The notes under the pieces are model-generated. The model saw nothing but the letters and a program-made list of their open reading frames with translations, was not told the DNA's origin and made no database searches. Position numbers and translations under genes: made by a program. A stretch of DNA of 64,000 bases from Erythroxylum novogranatense (taxonomy: Eukaryota > Streptophyta > Magnoliopsida > Malpighiales > Erythroxylaceae), in contig CM057228.1 in assembly GCA_029891385.1 (NCBI GenBank), positions 53,593,783 to 53,657,782 on the forward strand. Direction: 5' to 3'. Below are positions 10,107-21,171 of the stretch, piece by piece; within the stretch, counting starts at the first letter, position 1, and the number at the start of each line of letters is the position of its first letter.

Positions 10107-13100
10107 GTGATATGATAAGCATCTTACTTAAATGATTCATTTAACATCTTATTTTCTTAATCCTTGTTGCTTATATAGCAAAGATGCAGGCAAATATGTA
10201 GATATTATGAGCAATTTTTAATGTGATTACATGTAAAAGTTTTTCACCGATGAAAAAGCAATTAAAGGTGATAAATGAAATTAAGTTTTATCATAAAGGT
10301 TCAAGGATTTGCTTAACCACATACAAAGGAAGAATTTATGATGTGAAAATGTAGCTTAGTAAGATTTCATAATTTTAATTTCTTTCTTTACTTACCAATA
10401 TTATATTTTAAATATTTATTATAACTCTTAATTTTAAATATTTATCATAACTTTTAATTTCAATTACAAATGAATGGTGGAGATTGTTTGGTGAAAGTGT
10501 TTTAACCTTAACAAGCCTTATTATTAGATTACTTAGTCAAATAACTTTTCATCAAAGTCAGTGAATGTAATAGAGTTTTTTATTAATGTATTCATATGAA
10601 GAAACAAAATCATTTAGAATATCAAATATTTAATGATCTTACTTACATTATTTATAATCTAAGAATGAAAATAGGTAATTTATTAATCAAAACTTTAAAA
10701 TTATAATTTTATATCAATTCTATATTTCTTCCATTATGTATTTATAATGCATCGTAAGAAGAGAACATATAATCTAGTTAATATTGATTGTATTGTCCAT
10801 ACTAATTTTTGAATTAATGAAAACGCCACTTAATCTTAATAAAGATAAATTTTCCTAGTGGTTCAGAAAATGATGGTGTTAATGTAAGTAAGTCGATTAT
10901 ATTGAACTTAAAAGGTGATTTATGAAAAATTTCATTTGTTATAGTGAATAGAGTAAGAACAACTATCGATGGTCAGTTGATAGCTTATTTAAAACATAAT
11001 TAAAAATTTAACTATAAATTGATAATATAGAAAACAATTTAATTCATTATTGATTAATAATTTTAAATGCAGTAGAATACCTTAATGTATATATTTATGG
11101 CTTATGACTCTTTAAATAATGGTACAAAATTTGAACTTTTGATGATGATGAGACACAAGTTCCTTTAAAACACAATTTTAATTGTTACTATTATTTTATA
11201 AAATTTATATTATATTTAATTTTAGTTAGTATTATTAAATTTATTATTAGTTGACTATATTAGTGATGTTGTCATCAACACCCAAATTAAATCTAAAACT
11301 TCTATAACAAAAATAAATGTAGTATATGAGAGTAAGGATCATTCCTATAACAAATTCTCGATATTAACCACTACATATCAAACCACTAACTAAATAAAAG
11401 TTTATGATAACATAAAATTTTGTAATAAAAAATAATAAAAGTAAATTATTAGTAAAACAAACCTCGGTTTATGATCACATCCACTATTGGAACTATGATT
11501 ATCAATATGAAAGAAAATTGTTTGTCACCCATGTATTTGTTGCAATAGTTAATACTTATCTTTCCTTATGATGAGCTAATTAGAGACAAATAATCTATTT
11601 AACCCTTTTTAAACCTCATATGCAATCTAAAATTTAATTAAACAATAACTTTGAGAATAAAAACTGCAAGAAAATAAGACAACATAATATGCATAGTTGC
11701 ATTTAATCCAATTAAATGCTTTTTAGAGCTAATGGTTCCTAATGCAGTAAATTATGAACCTAAGTCACTACAAAGATTAAAGGGATTGAACAATTATATA
11801 TTCAATATTTAATCTAACATTTAATTATTTCAATTAATAATCTAGTCGAGTACATTAGAATCAATCGAAAAATCTTAACATATAAGTATAGAATAACAAT
11901 TCAATATCTGAATAAATAAAACTGTATTATTACATTACAACCCAAACATCTCACAATCTACAAAGTTCCAAAGGCTTTAGGTCCCTTCAACCAAGAAAAA
12001 TAATTTAGCCACGAAAGGTCATTATTTGTCATTAATGTCTATTTAAAGAAAAAACAAAAAATAATAAAGCAAAAGTTGTGCCCTCCTCCTCCAACCCAAA
12101 GTTGATTACATATTTGAAATGTCCCCTCCTTTTTGGTGATTTTGTTTCTTTATTGTAATATAAACCATTTAATTATGAATTTGAATCCTAAAAGTTGTAG
12201 TTACTATTAAACGTACCCACGCCAAGTCACTAGGAACATTATTGTTAGTTTTTGTCTATTTCTCTAACAATACCGTAATTTATAACTTTTTAATTCCTTT
12301 TACCTTTAAATTTGCCAAAGAATACCTCAATATAAAATATATGTAGCTCCCTTATATTAAACCAAAAATTGTGCACAACAAAAATGATTTAAGACTCAAA
12401 ATAACAACATTTAACAATTCTATCAAATTCTCCCACACTTATCTTTTGCTCAACCTTAAGTAAAACATGGTCAAAACTAAAAAAATAAAATAAGACAAAC
12501 AAAATGATTCCATCCATCCACTTCTCATAAAATCAAAAGGTATACATACCCTAAGATTCAAACCAATCAAGATTAAATCTATAACACACATCATAACCAA
12601 ATTCTACAAAAGAAATACACATAAAGATAAACTAAGACAATCTCATTCTAAAACATGTATACAATTTTAGTGAACTTCCTTATGGTTATATCACTTATGC
12701 CACTTATATCTTTTATGGTTCGATGCTTCACTTAAGTTCCTATAATGCAAATACTCCATCATACATTTGTTTATTCACCAATTCCAACCACTTAGAGTAT
12801 ACACATGCATAAATCGAAAAGGACTTTTATTATAGGTTGTAATGGGGTTACAAGTTAAGGTGAGGAATAATGGATAAAAGAGGTTTAAACTATAAACATT
12901 AGCAAAGTATTTAAACAAAAGTAGGGAACAATAATGTAGATTAAACCATGAAAGTGACCTCACTCATTAAAATTCAACCATGACCTTCTTATAGAAGATA
13001 TAACATATATCTCTTATTTTCTTGTAGCCACTCAAAAGATATTTTTCTTTTTTAATAATATTTACAATGCAACAACAATATTAAAGATTTCTAAACCCAT

Positions 13101-14719
13101 ATTTCACAAAATTTCTTCTCACACCATTCAATTCCTATATTCCTCCACACTTAAATTTGTAAGTCACTTTAGTTTAAATGCTTTACATACATCTATAGTT
13201 AGGTAAGGTTTTTTTATAAAATTATGGGCCTGTAATATAAATGAAAACTAAAGAAAAATGACTTATGACTCAAAGAGGTTGACTAGGGATATTAAACTAG
13301 GTAGGCTATTTAAGTTAAAATTTGCAAAAACAAAGATGGCCTTTCATCAATTTCTATTGTTGCATATTTCAATATGGTCTCAAAATGGTTTAAAGCAAGT
13401 TTTAGGGACATGTTCACAAAGAAGAACACCACACATCAAAGAAAATATAGATTGCAATGGATGTATCAATCTTTATTACTCAAATGCTCACAGGTTAATT
13501 TAGGTCACCTTAACTTCACACAATGCTCTATCATTTGGTTATCAAAGTTTGTATAAGTGCATACTCTTAGCTAATTTAACCATTCAATATATTAATATTC
13601 TTATACTTGAATGGCCAAATCTTATGGCATACATAAAATTCAATATATTCAAAATACAATTGATGAAACCTTATAGTGGACTAACATAAAACAAACTAGC
13701 TAACATACTAAGATAAAATAAAACAAAAACAACTAATTAGAATAACAATTAAAACTATAAGATACACGTGAAATACGTACAAAATCATCATTAGAATTAT
13801 CATACTTACTGATCATAAATGAACTAATCAAATTAACCAACTAAAATTAGCCTTAAGGGAAGGAAGGGTTAGGAAAAACCTATTAATTGCAACTTTCTTT
13901 AGATCTCTGGGAAAAGCATAAAAAAGGCTTAAATAGTATGATCCCTCCTATTGCCCAATGAGGGGTGATCTTGTAGTCCTTGGCCTATGGAGATATGTTG
14001 TTAGCTACTCCATTTTATTTTTACATTAAGGTTGTACCAAATTAAAAGAGAAAGTAAAGACATCATGTAAGAAGAAAAAAACACAACAAAACCCTCCTCC
14101 ACGCTTAAACTAAATATTATCTGCAATATGACAAAGTACAAAAGAGAGAGACAACTTTTATGAATATAAGCCAGAGAGAGAGGAAGTGAGCACTTATAGA
14201 GAGGACAGATAAGGAGGTGTAAACCCTTGATCCATGAACAAGGTCATCAAGTTATGCTCCATACACTTCAGTTTGTATTAAATGTTGTCTAGACAAACTG
14301 GGACACCAAAGGGTTGAGAAGTGAAGGAAGAACATGGAATTTCTGTTAGTTATGGCCTACTAGTTGATCTTTGCCATATTACATTAGATAGTCTTAGAGT
14401 TAGAGGAAGGTAAAGTGACTGGATTAGGTGGCTTAGAGTTGAAACTATCATTTGGTTATTATATAATGACACCCATCATGCCTAAACAATGCAAACATAG
14501 GGGTTCCACCTAATAAGAAGTATATATATCAGTGTTAAATATATTAAGAAAACTTAAATTAACTACAATTTGAATGATATAAGAGCCTAATATTAAAGAT
14601 TTATTTTTATTTTTATTTTTATTGCAGATTGAAATTGTGTGATCAACTAATAACCTAAGTTGACTAAACTATTATGCTCTTTACACCATAGAGAATAAAA
14701 CTCTACCTTAGCTAATTTT
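10107..14719. other. AT-rich intergenic DNA, no gene seen
   Basis: No supported gene, RNA or complete element was seen. Sequence near 11310-11340 (GTAGTATATGAGAGTAAGG) and phrases such as CTCCCACACTTATC (about 12431), CCTCCACACTTAAA (about 13143) and CCTCCACGCTTAAAC (about 14096) resemble, on the minus strand, the 'aagtgtgggggag' text found in non-coding 3' regions of plant Tat/Athila-type gypsy elements. This suggests an eroded minus-strand element. The longest forward frames (about 60-80 codons near 13258-13556) look random. Confidence 0.3.
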
Positions 14720-14724
14720 CTTAC

Positions 14725-16835
14725 TGTTGGACCCCAAAATTTTCTTGGAAAATATAAATTTTAAAATGAATGACATAGGTGCTTTTGAGTGTGTATGTGT
14801 TGTGGGTGGTTTAGAGTTAAATGAAACTGATGTGTAAAGAAGTAGATTTTGGTTTTGTTGACTTGGAAGTTTGTGAATAAATTTGTGTGTGTTGGGTTGC
14901 CATGACAAGTACAGTGATTAATTTGATGTAAATGGAGTGAAAAATCAAGAAATAAAGAGATAAAGTGTGAAAAGTTGTTAAATTAGAAAAGTTTGACTTT
15001 TTGGAGTAAGAAAGTTGACTTTTTGATTTAGGCATAATTTGAGAAAATGATCTACATGAAACTTGTAGTGTCTGTTAAGAGCTTTCCGTAGCCATAAAGT
15101 TTGATATTTTTCAACATCGGGAGTGGAAGATATGATTTTCCGAAGATAAGGTTCTTTTGCTTTGTTTTTGAAAATGCTATTAAGTATAGATTTGTGTGTT
15201 CTATGCTTTGAGGCAAATCGCCGTAAGGTTGTGGTCTGAATTGGAGAAAGTGGCCTCAATAAAAGTTGTAGCTTGTATGTCAATCTTTTCGACGCCATAA
15301 AGTTTGCAATTTTTCGATATCGGAGCTAGGAGTTATGATCGACTGATATTTGGAAGTTATTTAGGAAAAGTTGATTAGGACAGAACCTTTGATTGGATTT
15401 TTAACCCCTTTAGAGATGAAATTGATTTTTGAGTTCTTCCTGGAAGTTGTAGATCTTCCTTTTATCTATCCATAGAAACCAAGTTTGTGATTTTTGGAGT
15501 TCGGAATCAAGAGTTGTGATTTTTGAAAAGTCTGGTTATATTTGTATATTAGAAGTGTTGTTATTTTGTTTAAAATCCGACCCTCTCTCAATCCTTTGCG
15601 TCTAATTGCTTCGTCCAACATCCGATTGACTCGATTTTTGAAGCATTGGATTCCTAAGACTTTTAGCTACTTTTTTATGGAAAATTATGAATTTTAGGAT
15701 ATTAAATGGAAAGAGATTGATTGAACCTAAATGAGAGGATTGGTTAAAGGTTATGAGATAGATAATTTTCAGAACATGGTTCGGTATTTTTCCGAAATTC
15801 GGGAGCTGTAGAGATCCGATTGAGTTAAATCTTGAGGAAAAATAAAATTGAGATATGGGGCTACAAATCATGTGAAGGGATCAAAGTTCAATTTAGCCCC
15901 TAAGATATTCAATTTCTGAATTGAAGTTAGGTTTTGAATTCAGTCTCAGTTTTGTGATGGTCTGATAGTATTTTGGCCATAACTCCTTCATTTCTAATCC
16001 GAATTGAGCGTTTTTGGTGGCGTTAGAAACGTAAGACATACAGGAACATTTCTCTAGAAAGAAGTGTTACCAAATTATTTCTTTTTCAAACTCAAAATTA
16101 AGAACCAAGATGGCTGTTTTTAAAATGAAATGTGCAGGGGCAGATTTGGAACATCACTTAAAGGGGGTAAGAATGTAGGCTTTGATGGAGGAGCTTATTG
16201 GTCTTTTTGCCATCATTTAATGACATGGCCAGGGATTGAAGGGTGCTGTCGTTTTTGTAAAAGGGGAAGCACGACACTTGCACAAAATAAAAGAAAGAAA
16301 TGATGAAGAAGAGAGAAGAGAAGGTGAGAAGCATTCGGTGGAGATGGCAAAGGAATAAGTGTTTTAAAGATGAGATTAAGGTATACTTGATTGAGAGAAA
16401 TCAAGTATCTTGAGGTTATGGAAAATCATGGCAAAGAGATCTAAGATTAAAAAGGATGAATTTTTCCAAATGGGGAAATGTTTGATGGATGTTTGATTTA
16501 TATGAGTTTGAATAAAGAATGAATCAGTAAGAAGAAAAACAAATTTGACCGGATTTTCGAATGGGTTTAGTCTTAGAATTTCCAACGCGACACGCTAGTT
16601 TTGTTTTCTACCGGATTTCGGACTTTGTTTCAGTTCGGTGGAACCGTTTGTTGTTTCGTCTTCGCTTCAAATTCGATTCGTTTTGTTTTGACACTTGTAA
16701 TCCGATTCTTCGATTTCCGTTTTCGCTTTTGCTTCCGCTTCGATTCATTTTTGATTTCGATACCTTCGCCACGTTCTTTGTTTTGCATTTAGATTTCCGG
16801 TTGGGAATGTGGTTTGTTGTGTTGGATTCCGGACA
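14725..16835 (+). mobile_element. LTR, plus orientation (left arm of inverted pair)
   Basis: A 2.1-kb LTR starting TGTTGGACCCC and ending near GGATTCCGGACA. It contains the block GGCCATAACTCCTTCATTTC (about 15974) shared with other LTRs in the window, a purine-rich transcribed-leader-like segment near 16300, and a CG-rich U5-like tail from 16550. No primer binding site follows the right end; only GGTTCTC separates it from the inverted copy. The right terminus is poorly conserved compared with the right arm and may be mutated or truncated. Open frames on its minus strand recur in the right arm only because the arms are copies. Confidence 0.75.
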
Positions 16836-16842
16836 GGTTCTC

Positions 16843-18948
16843 TGTTGGAACTCGATCTCGTGACCGGATCCCAACTGAAAATCGAAACGAAAAACAAAGA
16901 ACGTGGCGAAGGTATCGAAATCAAAAAAGAATCGAAGCGGAAGCAAAAGCGAAAACGAAAATCGAATCGGATTATAAGTGTCGAAATGAAATGAATCGAA
17001 TTCGAAGCGAAGACAAAGCAAAAAACGGTTCCATCGAACCGAAACAAAGTCTGACATCCGGTAGAAAACAAAACTAGCATGTCGCGTTAGAAATCCTAAG
17101 ACTAAACCCATCTGAAAATTCGGTCAAATTTTTTTTCTTCTTCTTATTGGTTCATTCTTTATTCAAACTCATATAAATCAAACATCCATCAAACATTTCC
17201 CCATTTGGAAAAATTCATCCTTTTTAATCTCAGATCTCTTTGCCATGATTTTCCATAACCTCAAGATACTTGATTTCTCTCAATCAAGTATACCTTAATC
17301 TCATCTTTAAAACACTTATTCCTTTGCCATCTCCACCGAATGCTTCTGACCTTCTCTTCTCTCTTCTTCATCATTTCTTTCTTTTATTTTGTGCAAGTGT
17401 CGTGCTTCCCCTTTTACAAAAACGACAGCACCCTTCAATCCCTGGCCATGTCATTAAATGATGGCAAAAAGACCAATAAGCCCCTCCATCAAAACCTACA
17501 TTCTTACCCCTTTAAGTGATGTTCCAAATCTGCCCCTACACATTTCATTTTAAAAACAGCCATCTTGCTTCCTAATTGTGAGTGGGAAAACGAAATAATT
17601 TGATAACACTTCCTTCTAGAGAAATGTTCTTCTATGTTTTACGTTTCCAACTCCACCAAAAACGCTCAATTCGGATCAGAAACGAAGGAGTTATGTCCAA
17701 AATACTATTAGACCATCACAAAACCGAGACTGAATTCAAAACCTAACTTCAATTCAGAAATTGAATATCTTAGGGGCTAAATTGAACTTTGATCCCTTCA
17801 CATGATTTATAGCCCCATATCTCAATTTTAATTTTCCTCAAGATTCAACTCAATCGGATCTCTACAGCTCCCGAATTTTGCAAAAATACCGAACCATGTT
17901 CAGAAAATTATCTATCTCATAACCTTTAACCAATCCTCTCACTTAGGTTCAATCAATCTCTTTCCATTTAATATCCTAAAATTCATAATTTTCCATGAAA
18001 AATTAGCTAAAAGTCTTAGGAATTCAATGCTTCAAAAATCAAATCAATCGGATGTCGGACGAAGCAATTAGACACAAAGGATTGAGAGAGGGTCGGATTT
18101 TAAACAAAATAACAACACTTCCAATATACAAATATAACCAAAATTTTCAAAAATCACAACTCTTGATCCTGAACTCCAAAAATTACAAACTTGGTTTCTA
18201 TGGAAAGATAAAAGGAAGATCTACAACTTCTATGAAGAACTAAAAAATTAATTTCATCTCTAAAGGGGTCAAAAACCCAATCAAAGGTTCTGTCCTAATC
18301 AACTTTTTCTAAACAACTTCCAAATTTCAGTCGATCATAACTCCTAGTTCCGATATCGAAAAATTGCAAACTTTATGGCGTCAGAAAGATTGACATACAA
18401 GCTACAACTTTCATTAGGGCCACTTTCTCCAATTCAGACCATAACCTTACGACGATTTGCCTCAAAACATAGAACACACAAATCTATACTTAATAGCATT
18501 TTCAAAAACAAAGCAAAAGAACCTTATCTTCGGAAAATCATATCTTCCACTCCCGATATCGAAAAATATCAAACTTTATGGCTACGGAAAGCTCTTAATA
18601 GACACTACAAGTTTCATGTAGATCATTTTCTCAAATTATGCCTAAATCAAAAAGTCAACTTTCTTACTCCAAAAAGTCAAACTTTTCTAATTTAACAACT
18701 TTTCACACTTTATCTCTTTATTTCTTGATTTTTCACTCCATTTACATCAAATTAATCACTGTACTTGTCATGGCAACCCAACACACACAAATTTATTCAC
18801 AAACTTCCAAGTCAATAAAACCAAAATCTACTTCTTTACACATAAGTTTCATTTAACTCTAAACCACCCACAACACATACACACTCAAAAGCACCTATGT
18901 CATTCATTTTAAAATTTATATTTTCCAAGAAAATTGCGGAGTCCAACA
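16843..18948 (-). mobile_element. LTR, minus orientation (right arm of inverted pair)
   Basis: Read on the minus strand it starts TGTTGGACTCCGC at 18948 and ends GAGTTCCAACA at 16843. It matches the left arm with only a few substitutions in the first 300 bp, roughly 98 percent by eye. Its 5' end on the minus strand directly follows a polypurine tract (18949-18967), so it is a 3' LTR of a minus-strand element. Length is 2106 bp against 2111 bp for the left arm. Confidence 0.8.
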
Positions 18949-18967
18949 TTTCTCCCCCTCTTAAAAG
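18949..18967 (-). promoter_or_regulatory. Polypurine tract of the minus-strand element
   Basis: The plus strand reads TTTCTCCCCCTCTTAAAAG, a run of purines on the minus strand directly before the LTR. It is preceded on the minus strand by GAGGACGAAATTC, the same phrase found before the polypurine tract at 57768 in the chromovirus. This is the expected primer for plus-strand cDNA synthesis. Confidence 0.75.
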
Positions 18968-19689
18968 AATTTCGTCCTCGAAATTCTAACGTAAGAAAAA
19001 TCACCAAATACACATTCTCTTAACTAATGTTTTTGAAGTCACCAAATACATTCTCTATCATATCACAGCACTATATCTACAACTTAATATTCCTTAACAT
19101 ATTCATTCTTACATCTCACATATATAGATATCCAAACTCAAGTTATCTCATCTTTCACAATTTTCATCTCTCAAAAGTATAGTCAAATCAATTCATCAAA
19201 ACGTCTAATCCCAATGTCATTAATACATTTCTAAAATCAACCATAATTCTGGTCACTTTGACCAAACGATCAATTTAATTCTTCCAATATTGCATGACAT
19301 ACATTCACGTCATTAATTCCTATCTTTCAAGTATTTCTGATTTCAACTAACACATGTATATCCAAAGCCTATTTATCCAAATTTATCATGAAGTTCTTCT
19401 CCAAATTTCCATTAACACTTTCTTATATCAATCATAACTTCTTACCTTAATCAAACAATCTCTCACAAATTCAATCTTAACAAACATATAGCCCAAGTAA
19501 GATCCTATTATCGGGCTCGATATTAATGATCTCAATTCAGACTCGATCCTGAAATTCTGATCAATCATTCATGTAATAAATCATGTTAAACAAATTTTTC
19601 ATACTTTCTAAATCATTCAAATTCAAATTTCAAAATTTTCAAATTTTTTTAAAATTTAAATTAATAAATTTAATTTATAAATTTCAAAT
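18968..19689 (-). other. Non-coding remnant between polypurine tract and LTR tail
   Basis: About 720 bp of AT-rich sequence with no open frame of note. It lies where the 3' end of pol and the 3' untranslated region of the minus-strand element should be. Only the segment nearest the polypurine tract is recognisable, so the coding part appears deleted. Confidence 0.4.
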
Positions 19690-21166
19690 TACATAACACA
19701 ACCCAAAATGGTTCGGGTCAGGTATGTGGTTTTTGCTTTGTTATGATGTGATGCATTTATATGTGATGCATTTAGGTTTTCGATTTATTTATACATGTGA
19801 AAAGTTTTGAAATTACGAGGAATGAGGATTTGAGATTTTCAACCGTGAAGGTTTTGGAAACTGTATGAAAGATTTGAATGATTTGAAAAGTTTGAAAATA
19901 AGTTTTGAATAAATTTCGGACGAAATGGCTAAAGAGCAAACTGCTTGAAAATTGATTTTCGCTTATGTTTCAATTTGTAAATATGTTATCCACGAGCTAT
20001 TCACCACCCCTTCTCATCCCCATCTCCGTGTTTTCGAAAGCAGAGATCGATGAAAGTTTATCAAGATATTAGTTCGATCTTTGCTTGTCTTCGTAGTATG
20101 TAAAGTTTGATTTTAGTATTGGCTTTTGTATGGCTTGGAAAGCCACATAAAACTTTGTAGTGTATTCCTTCTAATGTAATTAAATGTCAAAGTGAGTATG
20201 GATTTGAGTTTGTAAATGATTATGGAATTGGTTTATGTAAATAAATGATGGTTAGTTTATATGAATGTGAAAGTGGATTATGATTTGTTTATAATTTACA
20301 TATTGATTTTGATGATGATTGGTAAGATGAAGTATGATTGTGACTTGATTATGAGGATTATGTATGCTTGAGTTATGATTGTCGAGGTTGTTTATGTCGG
20401 GTTACGAGTATGTTTGATTGTTTTGATACCGGACGGGGTCCAATGATTCTCGTTATCAGGTGAGAATTATAGAAGTGCTTTTATCCTTTGCAAATTTTTG
20501 GTTGTTCTAAATACAAGTTATGTATGCCTGATTTTTGATAAAATCGTGTTACTAAGAAAGGTAGAAAAGAATTTGAATAAGTGTTTAGCTAAAAATGGAA
20601 TTTTGAGTTATTGCATGATTAAGAAGAATTAAGTGAATTGAGATTTGCATAAGGATGAGTTTCCAAAAAGGAAATTGTATGGATTGGTTATGATTTGAAT
20701 GAGTTTTGAATAAAGAGAAAAAAAAGAAATGTATGGCAATTTTTTTTTTACCGGATTAGCTTGATTTTATACCGATTTCGGAATGGGTTTAGTCTTAGGG
20801 TTCCAGCGCGACGCTTTGTGAACTTTTTTCGTTACCCAGATGTCTGAGATGTGTCTTTGTCCTTACGCGATTTGAATTCGATTTTGTTCCACATTTTGAA
20901 ATCGGACATTAATTTCGGTTCTAATCAATTGACCTCTTTGTTATGCGATTTCCTTTTGATTCGTTTGTTTTGATGCTTTCGCCTTTCCCCACCTTTTGAT
21001 TCGTATGTGTTTGGTACTTTGTGTTTGTCCGCCTTTGATTCGCTTTCGTTTCACCTTCGTTCTTTTATTCGATTCGCATTTTGTTATTCGTATCGATTTG
21101 TAATCCTCTCTGTTACTTTCGTTCCGTCTTCTGGTTAGGATCCGGTTTCCGAATCGGGTCCCAACA
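19690..21166 (+). mobile_element. Diverged LTR 3' portion closing the composite
   Basis: The block near 20740-20830 (accggatt..., AATGGGTTTAGTCTTAGGGT, then CCAGCGCGACGCT) is clearly related to 16549-16590 of the left arm. The end GGGTCCCAACA followed by CTTAC is an LTR terminus. Upstream of about 20550 it no longer resembles the left arm. It instead carries text like GCTATTCACCACCCCTTCTC (about 19999), a block that precedes polyadenylation-like DNA in the other LTRs. It may be a diverged or recombined 3' LTR lacking its own 5' end. Confidence 0.5.
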
Positions 21167-21171
21167 CTTAC

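Larger units (their letters stand above)
14725..21166. mobile_element. Composite retroelement with inverted LTRs, bounded by CTTAC
   Basis: The block begins TGTTGGACCCC at 14725 and ends GGGTCCCAACA at 21166. It is flanked on both sides by CTTAC (14720-14724 and 21167-21171), as expected for one integration event. Inside are a plus-strand LTR (14725-16835), a minus-strand LTR of the same family (16843-18948) with its polypurine tract at 18949-18967, a non-coding stretch, and a plus-strand LTR tail (about 19690-21166). Two routes are possible: nested insertion of a minus-strand relative followed by deletion, or an aberrant reverse-transcription product integrated once. No gag or pol is present. 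The CTTAC match could be chance, but it coincides with good LTR termini. Confidence 0.6.

Noticed and set aside
14978..15298. A 106-codon frame conserved at 18375-18695
   Set aside because: The conservation is fully explained by the inverted LTR copies; the frame lies in LTR DNA and has no recognisable domain.
16608..17111. A 167-codon minus-strand frame across the palindrome centre
   Set aside because: It spans two LTR ends and their spacer. Its halves are Phe/Arg-rich and reverse-complement related, as expected from the inverted repeat.
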